A DNA stretch of 64,000 nucleotides from Gordionus sp. m RMFG-2023 (taxonomy: Eukaryota > Nematomorpha > Gordioida > Chordodea > Parachordodidae): positions 38,107,366 to 38,171,365 of the forward strand of contig NC_088777.1 of NCBI RefSeq assembly GCF_954871325.1, in the 5' to 3' direction. A program made the translations under genes and the position numbers. A model generated the notes under the pieces. The model ran no database searches. It was not told the DNA's origin and saw nothing but the letters and a program-made list of their open reading frames with translations. Every line of letters starts with the position of its first letter. Position 1 is the stretch's first letter. Shown piece by piece: positions 1 to 12,580 of this stretch.

Positions 1-580
1 AAAATATTTAAATTTATTATTGAATTAACAATAAAATTTTAACAATATATAAAAATCAAAAAAATTTCTAAAATTTTATACACATTGGTTCTTTGCAATT
101 TTTTATTATAACTTAGTAATTTCGGATAAGTTATCCACACAGTTACCAAAGAAAAAATATAAATTTAAATTATAGTGGTAAAAAGTATCTTAGAGTTTAG
201 TAATCTCCCCTAATATACTCTTTTCTAATCATGATTTAAATAATATCTAGACAACATAAATGTTTGTAAAACTCCTCCTAAATGCTTGTAGAAATCACAA
301 ATTAAGATAGTTCAAAATTTGCTAAAAATTATTTGTCTTACAATTTACCAAATTTGATTTAAAAAATTAATAATAGTTAAATATTTAAAAATATTTTTAG
401 CATATAGATGGACAATTTATTATCAATTTTAGGATAAATTTATATATACTAGTGTTTTAAATTTTATAACGGGATCCACTGATCAACTTCCCCAGTCTTT
501 TCTTTTCCATAACTAATCCCTAAAATGTTTCAAATGACATACCACTCATTTCTAATACCAAAAAATCTAAACTAAAGTTA
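1..580. other. AT-rich DNA, nothing recognised
   Basis: Low-complexity A/T sequence without a convincing open frame, splice-flanked exon or repeat end on either strand. Confidence 0.6.
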
Positions 581-1765
581 AACAAAAAAAGAAGAATAAA
601 AAATAATAGCAATATTAATTTATAATAGCACCAGGGCTTTAGAAATTTTCTAATATCAAAATTTTTCTAAAAGTTTGTAAAATATTTTCAAATTTTATAT
701 ACCTCGTGGATTTCTTTATGAATCCAGAGGTTTTAGGGAATCTTCCTAGTATTAAAAACTTCGAACTTGCTTCTTAACAAAGTTTAAAATATTTTTTATA
801 ATTTAATTTTCCTTGTGGAATGGAATAAAATAGGAGTGCCAATTTAAATCAGCGCCAATGGTTTTAGAACTTCTTTCCAATATCATGAATCTTTTACTAG
901 GCTCAAAATATAAATATATAATGCTTTAATATTTCTACATTTTATGTGTGGTTTAAAAAATTATGGCACTAGAAATTTATATAGAACACAAAGGTTTTAG
1001 AACATCTACTTAGTAACAAAAACTTTTAATTAGGCTTAAAACAAATTATTAAACAATTTCATAATTTTTTTTCCTCGAGGAGTACAACATAATGGCAGTG
1101 CCAATTTATTACTAGACCCAATGGTTAACACTTTTTAATATCAAAAACTTTTAACTAGACTTAAAACAAATTTTTATAAAATTTTCATATTTATTTTTTC
1201 CTCGTGAAGTATATAATGGAAGTGCCAATTTACGCAAAGGTTTTAGAAATTATTTATGGTATCAAAAAATTTTAACTAGGCTTAAAAAGATTTAAAAATA
1301 TAATTTTTTCTCATAGTGGACTAAAATTTAGTATCAGTGTCAATTTATAACAAGACCCAATCGTCTTAGAAATTCTTTTTAATATCGAAATCTTGTAACT
1401 AAGCTTAAAACAAAATTTTAAAAAATTTTCATAATTTTTTTTTCCTCTTGGAGTAAAATAAAAAAGCAGTGCCAATTTACTACTAAACTCAATGGTTTTA
1501 GAACTTCTTTCTAGAATCAAAAACTTTTAACTAGGCTTAAAGCCTTATTTAAAAAAAAAATCATATATTTTTTCTTCGTGGAGTAAAATATAATGGCAGT
1601 GCCTATTTATTACTAGACCCAATCGTTTTAGAATTTTCTTTAATGTCAAAAACTTTTAAATTTCTTTATTTCCTCGTGAAATAAAATATAATGGCGGTGC
1701 CAATTTATTGCTAGAACCAAAGATTTTAGACCATCTTTCTAATATTAAAAACTCTAAACCCGGAT
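580..1765. repeat. Satellite-like tandem array, unit about 130 bp
   Basis: A degenerate unit recurs head to tail. Each unit has a 'cctcgtggagtaaaata' stretch, then 'gcagtgccaattta', then 'gacccaatggttttagaa', then 'ctaatatcaaaaact'. The gtgcc word, or its diverged form, occurs near 836, 967, 1098, 1222, 1337, 1469, 1599 and 1697, giving steps mostly of 115-132 bp and a short last step. Units differ by many substitutions and small indels, so the array is not young. The left edge is gradual and the right edge is near 1760. Confidence 0.8.
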
Positions 1766-1794
1766 TAAAACATACTAGTTTTATTTTCTATATA

Positions 1795-1990
1795 TTTTGT
1801 CGACCCATCGGGCACCCGGTGGGTCGGCTCATGAGGCCCATTTCGTCGGATCTGATCTATCGCCAAATGGGTTGACTTGGGTTTAAGGTAGTTTTTTGGC
1901 TCAAACCTTGCTGGGTTTTCGGCCAAGCTAACCCGACTCATAAATTTAACAATACTACAATTCAGCTTAGTGTTAAGCCCTCTGGGCAGC
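1795..1990. repeat. GC-richer dispersed-repeat fragment, class unclear
   Basis: A block much richer in G and C than its surroundings, with an internal inverted pair (gacccatcgggcacc / ggtgggtcggc) and oligonucleotides such as gggttggctt and aacccgactc. These resemble the GC-rich arms of the hAT miniature elements elsewhere in the window. I could not find paired ends or a target duplication. Confidence 0.35.
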
Positions 1991-2200
1991 AGCTTTGCGT
2001 TTTGCATTCACAGGTTCTATCATTGTGATTATGTGAAATCAGGGTTTCAAAAATTTGATTGCATGATTTCAAATTTTGAGAACAGAGATTGATTTGTGGA
2101 CATATCGAACCCAGGGTATTTAAACCGGGGCATGTCGGGACCCCTTTTAAGAAATCGCTCTCGATTAAGTTTCTATTCTTAATATTTCCACCAAATAAAG

Positions 2201-2341
2201 TTGAACATTCTTAAACCAGAATTGGGGTTCAAAGTGAAACTGTATTGGGTTCATGATGATCCTAGTTTAATATTTATAGACATGTTGGGAGTGGAGTCTA
2301 AAGATCCAGAAAGGATCATTGCCATATTGCTTGACTTTTAA
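2201..2341 (+). CDS. Candidate last exon of an unrecognised gene
   Basis: An open frame of 46 codons begins directly after a splice-acceptor-like AG and ends in TAA. It contains the peptides KVKLYWVHDDPSLIFIDM and ESKDPERIIAILLDF, with W, H, D and P codons that are rare in the AT-rich background. Upstream, at about 2040-2110, other frames are partly open and also look like coding sequence, with a possible donor near 2118, but I could not settle a join. The protein is not recognised. A fragment of a mobile element remains possible. Confidence 0.4.
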   Translation: MNILKPELGFKVKLYWVHDDPSLIFIDMLGVESKDPERIIAILLDF

Positions 2342-5300
2342 ATCAATTGAATTTTATAAGGATTTTTACAAAATTTGCTAAATTTCTTTCGTCCATAATG
2401 CAATATTGCAAAGGAGTACAACAGGGCAACACGGGTTATCTTGTTAAGTTTTAGATCACCAACTTGAACGTAGTAACTGGCCAAAATGCAATTTTCCAAA
2501 AAATCTCAAATTTTTGTTGCTCTAAGCATGCATTTCCTATATTTTTTTAGAATAATGGCCTGGCCCCACGAAATGTTATGAAATATTACAGAATAGTATA
2601 CTTTAGAAATATATGAATAACTGACCATGTGAGGAAAATTCTTTGTAACACATTTTGAAAAATAATTAATTTTTAACAATATGAAATTACTCGTTACCAA
2701 AATTTTACTATGAGGGAAGAGGGAATATTAGGTGGGGTTTCCACATAAATTCTGAATATCTTTAGGTCAACTTATTGTAGGCCTTTAGCTATATTAGACT
2801 ATTATATAAATAATTAAAAATATTATTTTTCTAAAATTGAATTATAGTCGTTATTTAAAAAAGTTAACTTTCACTAATTTATCTTTCAAATTCTTCCTTG
2901 CCGTGATATATTATTGTATACATCTTTTGAGGAAGAGGGAGGCGGGGGGAGGAGAACATGCAAATTTGCGATGGGAGAATTCCACCCCCCCCCCATGGTT
3001 ACGCTCCTTAAAGTTATAATATTTGATCATCATTTTTTATTCACATTTAAAAACTATAAAAATTTTACCATTTTTTAAATAAAAATAGGCGCCATTTTAA
3101 GATCTTTCCATATGTAAAAATATTTTTCTAACAGTTAAAAAAAATTTAATATAAAAAACAGGTATTGTATATGCCATATCTTATGACACTAACCTGAATT
3201 TTTGGTTTTAATTTTTTTAATTAATGATTTAAAACAGGCCGTCTTCACAACCCTGAATTAGTTCCCCTGCAATAATCTAATACAATATTTTATAAATATA
3301 TTATATTATATTAAAAAAAAGGACAAGAAACTATCGAATAGTTAGTCAAACCTAGTTGACAATCACATCTAATAAATCCAAAACTAAATAAAAAAAATGA
3401 CCAATTATTTACTAACTTGTTTATGAAAGAACAGTAATAAGACCCATTAAACCTTTTATCTTATTTAGCCGTTATCTGTGTTCTGATAAAAATAAGCAGA
3501 TCATGTCCATTTTTTTTTCTGAAACCAATTTGACATTAAACAAAGACAAAAAGTAATCTACTTGATTTTGAACTAATAGACTTACGAATCGTCTAGTACC
3601 ATTACGCCCATTCAAAAATGAATACGAATTAATAGTGAATTATTCGTATTCTTTAAACGAATCGATTAAAAAAAATTTATCACACGCAGAAAAAATATTA
3701 TAACTCGACGATAAAAAAAAATGCGAGTTAAGTTATTAACGAAATTGAAATGCATAATTTAAATTAAATTATAATGCCAAGCAAATTTTTAAGGCAATAA
3801 AATTTTTTTTTTATTATACCTTATTTATGAGGCATGAGATTTTTTGATAGCAAATTGGGAAAAACTTTTCAAAAGTAGTTATGTACTACTTTGTTAATCA
3901 CATGACAGTTTATCGATGTGAATGACAAATGATTAAATTTTGTTAAAAAAAGCATTTATAATCACTCTAAATAAATACTCAATATTTCAATTATTCGAAT
4001 AATTTGATTCAAATTAAATAAATTTTTCGAATAGAACAAATTATTCGTTGAATATTGGAATTATGATAAATCTGAAAGTTAAAAATATATTAAAGTAATT
4101 TTTTAATGATTTATTTTCTTTTATCTTTTCTTCATTTGTTTTTATTCCTTTTATTTTATTTCCTTATATTTACTTCCTTTCCTTCTTTATATCCACTTTC
4201 ATTTCTTTTTTTCTCTTACCCTTTCTAATTGATTTAATAAATTTTTGAAGAGGAAATAATTATGGGCAAGAGAAACTAGGAAAATATATATGTCATAGAC
4301 ATCATATAATTAATTAATCGTTTCTGCTGTGATGATTCTTATCAATTGGTGTTAAATATAAAAACTAATTTTAATATACGGTTTAGGCTTAGGTGATAAT
4401 AAATATATATAAATAACTTTTTTGGTATTGAATTTTTATCGAAATTTATAAAATATTATGATGATTATTGATTTTTTTGTTAAATAAGGAGAATGGTAGG
4501 CTAACTATACATCATACTAATTTACAAGTAATTTTAACTGTCTACTGTTTATGTAATGATAACTTTATTTTTGTTTCGGAAAGTTTCAAAATTAATTTTT
4601 ATATGGAATCCTTCCCGGAATTTTTATTTTTTTTTATCTCCTCCTGACATTAAAATATTATAAGAAAATTAATAAAGCATGATATTATTCTATTTTTTGT
4701 TTTCAAATTATTTATTCCTTTCTCTTAATGGAAAAATTGAGATTTCCTTTAGATAATAAAAAAATATCCATATATTTTAAAAAAATAATTCAATATGGTC
4801 CTGCAAAGGCAAATTTTGCGACATTTATAAAATTAGAGAGAATATTGGTGGTTAGTCCGAGGAATTCCTTAATTGCATAATTTTATTTTAAAAAATGCAA
4901 ATAATTTTAATGAATATTTATCAATCTTAAATATTGATTTTTATTAAATCTTTCAGTTTTTTTTCATTTTAATTTTTTTTTTACAAAAATTCCTAAACTT
5001 TCTAAAAATCCCTAAATATAATTTCATTTACTTAATTTGAGCATATTATAAATACATTAATATTTTAAAGCCTCTAGTATTTTAGCATTCTCAAAAAAAT
5101 AATTTATTTATATTTAAACCTTCATTTTTTTGGTGGATCCTAACAACATGTACTGGACCACTATCACATTATGAGATAAGTTCGTCCAAAAAAATTCCAT
5201 TTTGTGCTCTCTAATTTTTCCATTATAGACTAATCCGAGTCTACATCAGACCTAATACTTCACTTCGGTAAGATCAGGTATATAATACTAGTTCTTAGTT

Positions 5301-6545
5301 AACGCAGTCCAAACCAAGTCTCAATAAAATTATAGAGACGGGGTTTCCATGAATTTCGAATTAAACATAGCAATTCCTATATCCAAGCCTTAACCTGTAC
5401 CTATAACCCTAGCTGGACCTTTACAGCCTATGCCAAGGATAGTTGAAAAGATTTTTTTATATTTCACCCTAACCATCTCATATAAACTAACCCTAAACTC
5501 GCATCAGACCTTAACCAATACCAAATTTCAGTGAAATCTAAAAAATACTTATGATGGCCGCTTTGCCGTCTTAAGTTATAAGTTACTGATGGACCAATTT
5601 TTTTAAAGGTTTTTTGGGAATAAGGGGAGTAGAAGGGCAATTTTGTCTTGTGTTCTTATTGGCATGAGTTTTTCTCAAGTTTTTTATTAACTTTAGGTTT
5701 TCTTCCGATTACCAAAAAGAACTTTTATGTGGGAGCACATTGGTTTCTTATTTAATTTGCCATACATATTATTATTATTATTGATCATAAATCCAATTAA
5801 AGTGGGTTTTATTATCTCTATAAACAACAAAAAAAAATATTTGAATCTTAGCCTGAAATATTCTCATAATTTGTGTTTAAGAATTTGGTTTTTTATTTTA
5901 TATAAAAAATCTATACTTTAGAAAATGATACCTATTACAAAAAAAATTTTTGATGCATTAATAAATTTTTTATAAATCGATTTATTGTTCCTTGAAAGTA
6001 TCCCGAAATTATATATATAATAATTATAATAAAAAAATTAAAAGCGTTTCATACAGTGAATTTAAAAGGAATATTACAACTGAAAAGATATAATTTTATC
6101 ATATAATATATATATATATAGTATATAAAAATTATTTTGGAACAATTAGACTAATCCGAAACCCCACCCGGGTGAAAAATTTAAAATATTAAGTTCTGAA
6201 TATTTTTTTTGTATTTTTTATTTTGAGAAGCATAATATATAATATTGCTGAATAGTAAATTTGTATAATTTAAGCTCTTGATAATTCGGGCAACTCCTTA
6301 ATTTTATCAAAATTTTGAGTCAAATCAAATTCTTATTAACTACTATATACAAAAAAAACTTCTTGATATAAGCTGGCAAAAAAATCTTGGTCCCAGCGGT
6401 GCCCAAACTGGATAGGTTTTATTAAATATGTTACCTGCAATGTGCGTAATCATGGAATATGTTCAATATCTTATAAAATTGCCCTATATTTATAGGGTAG
6501 GTAAACATTCTGGAATAAATTTCTGGAAAAATCACATCCTCCACA
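2342..6545. other. Long AT-rich intergenic stretch
   Basis: No gene is recognised on either strand. It holds homopolymer and TA-rich tracts, a G-run and C-run pair near 2940-2995, and a less AT-rich block at about 5120-5560 with degenerate ccctaa-like words and no open frame of interest. Confidence 0.55.
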
Positions 6546-6791
6546 TTAAAGGATTTCCTTGAATAAATGATTTAAAGTTGGAAAATAAAAAATAACCTGC
6601 TGAGCACGTTTTATTAATTTGATGATTTGATTTTGTCGAAAATATTTTCCAGTATGTGTAAAATACCTGGTCCTTTAAAATTTCACACAAATTTGTCAGA
6701 AACTTTTGAGTTATTTTTGATTCATATATACTAAAATTACACGCATTAGCTGAAATATTACTCAGGCATGCATTAGACACGTTCCTTTTAA
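6546..6791 (-). CDS. Candidate two-exon 3' end of an unrecognised gene
   Basis: Reading the minus strand, an exon at 6667-6791 follows an AG acceptor in phase 1. It codes 41 residues including NVSNACLSNISANACNFS and ends in phase 0 at CAG|GTATTT. A 70-base intron ending in CAGCAG leads to an exon at 6546-6596 coding VIFYFPTLNHLFKEIL and a stop. Splice sites and phases agree. The frame also stays open without splicing through the intron, so the join is not certain. No family is recognised, though the cysteine content suggests a folded domain. Confidence 0.35.
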
Positions 6792-6794
6792 CTA

Positions 6795-6995
6795 TAGTTG
6801 CATAATTAATATATTTTTAGCCGTTTAAGGCAATTTTTAACCGAAAACTATTACTTTGGCTTAGGGATTTTAAAAATATAACAGTTCAATAAAGTAATAT
6901 AAATTAAAACGCCGTTAACGGATTTTCTCCGGCACGCATCTCTAGATTGAGCTAAATTATTTGACATTTAGCTCTTACCCAACCATACTATTGAC
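6795..6995. repeat. Dispersed repeat, copy 1 (second copy near 40.15-40.35 kb)
   Basis: Shares a run of matching words in the same order with the later copy: ttttagcc, a diverged ttggcttaggga / ttggtttttc block, ataaattaaaacgcc, gttaacg, and agattgagct followed by aatta. No terminal inverted repeat or target duplication was found, so the class is open. Confidence 0.55.
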
Positions 6996-7775
6996 GTAAT
7001 ACAAGATATAGAATAATAAGCCATTTATACCTGTAATTATTAATAGGGTGCAAATTTTATCGGCTTTTATCTCTTAGATTACGTTTTGGCTTCCAATACC
7101 ATTTATTATTATTTTAATTTAATTAATAAATAAATTTTTTAATTGGCCCATTTTTCTTTAAATAACAAAATTTATTATTCAAAAAAATAAAATTATTTTA
7201 ATATTTAAAATTCAAATAAATTTAAAAAATAATAATTTATTGAAAATTTTATAGAACAATCTAATCATATACCCTATTTAAATAGAATATTTTTTTAGAG
7301 GAAACGAAATTTAATATAAAATTTAAAAAATTTTTTAAAATTAGTTTATAGTATTATGATAGAAGAATTTATTCATATGCATATAGTACATTATAAAATG
7401 TAATTATATCCAGTACATTTTATGTTTCGATTCTTTAGTTATAATTAAGGATTATAAAAACATTTTTTTTTCCTCATTCTTTTCATTTAAAAATAGAATT
7501 TCTAAGTCAATTTATTTCTTAAAAAAATCAACTCATTATCATACATAATAAAAAATGAGTATTATCTACAATATTTATCTGTTTTAACATCAACCATTTT
7601 TTCCATTTATTTTTACAAAAATTTTTCTATATATTTAATATTTTAATCAGAAGAGGTCGAATATTTCAGCCTGGCCCTGATATAACAAAATTTATTTTCT
7701 TTTTTTTAATACATTTTTTCAGCATGGACTGTAAGACGCCCAGACATATTATTTATATCTATTTTGTTTTAGAAT

Positions 7776-7998
7776 TAGTGTTGTTAAACGGCTTGATTTG
7801 AGCTGATTTTTAAAAAGGGCTAACTTAATATTTTAGCCAGAAAAATATTACGCAAGACTGTAGATTTCGGTCATAGATGGCACAAATGTTTATACATCTA
7901 TTAGAAAAGCCTCGAGGTTTAGGCAATATTTTTCTGGCTAAAATATTGAGTTAGCCGTTTTTAAAAATCGGCTCAAATCGAGCCGTTTAACAACACTA
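7776..7998. mobile_element. hAT-type miniature element (TAGTGTTG family), full length
   Basis: Terminal inverted repeats TAGTGTTGTTAAACGGC and its complement bound a 223-bp element with no coding capacity. The arms extend inward as complementary sequence (cggcttgatttgagc against gctcaaatcgagccg), so the transcript would fold into a long hairpin. TAGAAT is repeated directly outside both ends. The YAGNG terminus fits the hAT superfamily. Confidence 0.8.
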
Positions 7999-8261
7999 TA
8001 GAATATGATTCAACTCTCAAGGAAATTATTTTTAATTACATGACCTGTCAGATTTCACGTTATTAAGAAATGATAAAATTTTATTAAAACCTATTTTTAA
8101 TAATCTAACCATAACCCATATCTCAAACTTAAACCATATCTCTTCAAACTCTTAATTAAACCCTTAACTTTCCCTTACTTTTAATTCAATATATTTCATC
8201 CAATTAAAAAAAATTCAAGAATTAATCTAGGAAAATTATGACTTTTTTAGAATAAAATTGT

Positions 8262-8600
8262 GAGGTCCCAAAATTTTTTTAATTAAAAGCCCGCCGACCC
8301 ACCCGACTGAAGAAAGTTTTAAAATATTGCCCAGCCCGAAGCCCTATTAATTTGGGTTTGGGGATGAGTGTATGGACATGGACCTCCTCTTAGATATATA
8401 AAAAAAATTATTCAAGTGTTGCCATTTTTTATTATTATTCATCTCATATGTTTTCAGGCCTGGCCCCTTTCTAAAATATATTATATTTATATATAATTTT
8501 TATAATTAATAATGATGATTATTTGGTTTTAAAATATTCGGCCTGTCCCTGGTATTTTTTTAAAAAAAAATTTTGGCCTGGCCTAGGTTTATTAAAAAAT
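8262..8600. repeat. GC-rich miniature-element fragments
   Basis: gaggtcccaaaatttt near 8262 and a near-complement ending about 8392 (atggacctcctc) look like the ends of a short hAT-like element. A second set of ggcctggcc words follows to about 8590. Neither has a target duplication that I can confirm. Confidence 0.3.
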
Positions 8601-8949
8601 TGGTCTCTGAATTCATCTATATAATTTTAACGTGATATTAAAAAATAATCAATTACACCTAAACTCGGCGCATCAAAAGATTTCTCAATTTTGAACTCAG
8701 ACACCTTATCAAAAATGGAAATGGAAGCAAATCGATCTGGCCCATAATCATGGCCTGACGAGTGGTAGGGTAGGGTCACGGATACCCCTGCCAATAGAGA
8801 AATAAGTAGCATTCCTTTTCAAAAAATTTAAAAAAATAAAGGCTTTCCATAAATTTGATTTTTTTTAAAATTATGATAGAACAAACAATAATAGTATATA
8901 TGTGTAATTAATTTTTATAATTTTTTGACTATAGTTTTAGTCGCACTTA

Positions 8950-9540
8950 TTAAAAGGGGGGAGGGGGTTATGACGCAAGATAATCATTATAAAATAAAGG
9001 TAGAATGGGGATAAGAGTAGGTAACTTTTTTCTAGTTTTGTATTAGATTGCTACTTTTTTAGATAGGTGTTGGGGGGGGGGGGGAGAAATATTTGGGGGG
9101 TAGGAGGGAAAAATATTTAGGGAGAGAAGGAGGGAAGGGAAGTTAGTAAAAATTAAGAGGGCGAGGTAATGTTAGCATTGGTTTAGTTGGATATAGAAGT
9201 GTCTAGCACGAACACATTTTATTTAACTGAAAGGAATGAAGAACAATCAACATCATTTAAAGGTAAATATCTATGGTTAAATTTAATCGATAAAAAATTA
9301 GGTAAACTAAAATATTAGTTATTAAAATTAATCTCGAAAATCACTATCTTTCGATTTTACTCCCATTTCTCTAAAATTTTGCATACTATTCCCTTTTAAG
9401 TTTACCAACCTCTATTCCCAATCAAATTTAGCAACATCTGATTTTATTCAAATGACGATAGGATCTTCATAACTACCTACCCCCCTCCAATTTCGATGAC
9501 TATCTTGCATCATGCCCTCTCCCATGGTAGAGGTCCCTGT
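8950..9540. repeat. Fold-back element with G-rich arms
   Basis: The left arm (ggggagggggttatgacg, then caagataatcat) is mirrored by the right arm ending about 9533 (gatgactatcttgcatcatg, then ccctctccc). The arms carry G or C runs, including more than ten Gs near 9071. A related C-rich arm pair flanks the miniature element at about 12.46-12.90 kb. Confidence 0.5.
9187..9262 (+). CDS. Candidate isolated exon inside the fold-back element
   Basis: An AG acceptor precedes 25 open codons, including IEVSSTNTFYLTERNEEQS, and the block ends at AAAG|GTAAAT in phase 1. Codon use looks protein-like. Lying between fold-back arms, it may be captured or accidental sequence. No link to the receptor exons downstream can be shown. 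Confidence 0.22.
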
Positions 9541-9778
9541 CTTTAGGTGTTTCTTTTATTAAAATTTACTAACTGGACTCTCGTTCCCCGCAAGACTTCA
9601 TATAGCAAATGAATGGTGCGCTAGCACTCTTGATACAATATAAAAAATAGAATACTTAAACTGTTGTTTGAGATAAATATTTTAAAGACATACTTTTCTA
9701 AACGATTATAAACTGCCTAAAAAGGTTATGAAACAGCCAGTAAAATATACTGCCTAAAGGATTGATACATATTGATAA

Positions 9779-10180
9779 CAGAAACCTTCATGGGCTTTAA
9801 TTTTTTGACCAAGCCCGACCCAGGCCCCCAGTAAAAAAATTGTTAAAAAAAACTCCCAAGCCCATAATAAGTTTCACAAAAATTTCCCAATCCCGGCCCA
9901 AGCCCATATATAAAAATTTAACATTTTTTTATTTAATGAAAATTAACAATATTTAAATATATTTAGGTAATCATTATGTTTACAATACTTAAATTTATTA
10001 TTATTAGAAGAAAAAAAAGGCAATATTTTATTAAATTAGCAACTTTTTTAAATAATCTAAATTTAAATTTAATAATTTTAGGCCCAAGCCCATTAAAAAA
10101 TTTTTTTTTAAACCCAGGCCCGGCCCAGACCTGCAAGAAAATATGATATTAGGGCCCGGCCCGGCCCATGAAGGTCTCTG
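9779..10180. mobile_element. hAT-type miniature element with perfect 8-bp target duplication
   Basis: The ends are CAGAAACCTTCATGGGC and GGCCCATGAAGGTCTCTG, inverted with one mismatch in the outer 17 bases. The 8-bp duplication ATTGATAA sits at 9771-9778 and 10181-10188. The arms are rich in GGCCCGGCCC words and the centre is AT-rich with no gene. Confidence 0.9.
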
Positions 10181-10319
10181 ATTGATAAACAAAATTAACA
10201 TTCAATGGATATTATCTTGATCTATACTATACAACGTTTGGATATGATACATTAAATTTCAGGTATTGAGATTTGCAAATAATTAAAATATGCAATAATA
10301 ATTAAAATTAATATTTGCT

Positions 10320-11680
10320 ATCCTTATTGATAACTCCGTTACGTTGTCAAGGAAAGCTGCGTTGATTATCTTTGTAACCTCAGTATTGGGGTCCCTCGTG
10401 GGCATAAAAATGATAATTTTGAGGTTTTCCTATTTATATATCTTTGGACATAGCTAAACTAGAAGTGGCAGAGCAGAGGAAATAATTACTACCTTATTAT
10501 ATCTTCATAAATTACGCGTGATTTCTGAAGATATTTTGTGAAACAACTTAATTTCATTAGTCGACAATGTCGCCAATATGACTAGGAGAAATCTGGAGTA
10601 GCAACGCTCCTTTCGCATTATAGCCACCTATTATACCACGACATTAATTTAGATTCTAGTAATAGAGTTGTTAGATTTTACATAGCTACTTGCGTTAATC
10701 ACTTTAGCCTTTATTAACATAATTTTAAGTTATCTAGCTCCAGCAAAAATCGAAAGACTTTTGTGACCTGGGAGTTCTCAATTTAGATTAAAAGAACATA
10801 TCATGTACGAAGAGAACCAGGTGCTTAGCAGTTTTACTACTGTAAGGCAATCTGGATAAAAATGGACCTAACAACAGTTCAAAATTTGGCAGGATCTCTA
10901 AAGAAAGCTGTAAACTTTTATTAGATTTAGCCTTTATGATATTCTCATAAATTATTCATTTATTCTTTAAAGCAGACGACAATAAGTTCACCAAAAATTC
11001 ATTCATTCATTCATTATCACGCCAGAAATTGCTAATGGTGCAATTTCATCACTAACCAGGAGTTGTAGCGTGCACCAAGTATATTCACTAGTATATAGAT
11101 CCTATACATGATGTATATCCGTTTTAATATAGTGAACGGCACCACTATGTGGTCAGCTAGCATAATAAAGAAGAGAGGAGTAAGAAAGAGAGGATCTATT
11201 AGTTCCGTTACCGGCAAGATAGTGTTAAGAATTGTAACCAATATTAATAATAATGTACCTGATGCCTGGTTAGATATTTAAGAAATGGAAAAAAGTAATT
11301 CTTATGTTAGGTAAGTATATCCTTGGAAGATAATGTTATGTCTGTATAGCGTGTCCTATTCCGGAGGCATATCTCAATCCCTGAAACCCATTATCCTAAG
11401 AGCTTACTATCTTTGTCTGATTTTTTCCTTCCTTTTATCTTCAATTATTTTTGTCATTCTAGAGTCAATAAAGTCCCCATAAGTCCTTGTTTGTATTAAG
11501 CAAGCGATGCTCGGGATCCTCATTATTTACCACATCATCATTATTATAGTGAACCCGGAATCGTCTCGACTTAGTATCCAATATTGTGATGACTAACGAC
11601 ATCATCCTGGTTCCTAGGTACTTAAAATCTGAAAGGTAAGAAATGTTTTTTTCCTGATATCTAGTGCTATTCATATTTTA
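10320..11680 (-). pseudogene. Decayed mobile-element coding relic, family uncertain (LINE-like in part)
   Basis: Base composition here is less extreme and several short minus-strand frames look like protein: about 11,600-11,640 gives SDFKYLGTRMMS, close to the FKYLG motif of LINE reverse transcriptases. About 11,340-11,450 gives a K/R-rich stretch. About 10,780-10,960 gives LEILPNFELLLGPFLSRLPY, and about 10,330-10,420 gives FMPTRDPNTEV. The frames change repeatedly. The blocks may come from more than one element. A short (attc) microsatellite lies at 10,997-11,015. Confidence 0.35.
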
Positions 11681-12084
11681 TTTGGCTATAATCACCTATA
11701 ACAGTCTATTCACCTTATTTGGGTCAGTTATGGATCATTCACTTATACCACATAATTACCAAAAACATATCAAGAAATAAGGGTGACAAGATTATATTTG
11801 CTGAGTGGAATAACAATATTCAATATCAGTTCACCAATAATAAAAAAAAAAATTCAAACGTGGATGTATGAAGATTTTAATAAAATATGGTGATTGCTTA
11901 ACAAATTGCTAAAATATACTATTTAATTGTACTAATATTCGTTTTTTTTTAACGTAACTGTATCTTTTTAAATGCAAAGTTGATTAAGATATATATACTT
12001 TAAAATAATTTGCATCTTAAATACAAGATCTTTTTGAAAAATAAAAGATAATTTCGCGATACTGCCCAACCTATAGATAAAAAT

Positions 12085-12295
12085 ATTTGGTACGTTATAT
12101 GAAATGTGCTGGGCGTGCTTTTTTTGGCAGATGTATAAACCCATTCCGTCTAATACCCCACTGGCTGAAAGCCTCCCTGGCAAATTTCTCCTCCTCATAC
12201 CTCTTTCCGATAGACAACTCCGGCCGAAGGCATTCCCTATCCCAGGCCAAAGGCTGTCGACCAGGGAACGTCAGGCTATGATGAAGCTCTAGTAC
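12085..12295. other. GC-balanced island of unknown origin, open on both strands
   Basis: About 200 bp with near-equal base use in an otherwise AT-saturated region. On the minus strand a frame of about 60 codons reads through (for example ELSIGKRYEEEKFAREAF and RNGFIHLPKKARPAHFI). Plus-strand frames of similar length are also open. The minus frame has charged helix-like composition. No family is recognised. Confidence 0.4.
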
Positions 12296-12580
12296 TATTA
12301 AAGGCCCAAAAGATAAAATTTATATAAGCAAAAGCATTTCGTAAAGCATCATTTTCAACTTATTTTCGGTATTTAAAATATATTCGTAAAATGTAAATAT
12401 TTTAAAGGGTTTAGTTTTTTAAATGATACATTTTAAGTTGAAAATGATACTTTTAAAGTTTAGAATGATAACCCCCCTCCCCCAACCATAATCCAAATTT
12501 GTAAAAATAAATAATTATATATTAACAAAAAAAAAACATAAATACTTTTTTACTACCCCACCCTCATCATCACTTTACAC

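Noticed and set aside
5120-5560. Degenerate ccctaa-like words as telomeric repeat
   Set aside because: No regular hexamer array. Words are scattered and imperfect.
11333-11482. 49-codon plus-strand frame with a hydrophobic stretch (YYLCLIFSFLLSSIIFVILE)
   Set aside because: Considered as helix 1 of the 14.4 kb receptor, but phase does not match and the GN motif is missing. The opposite strand looks like transposon coding relic.
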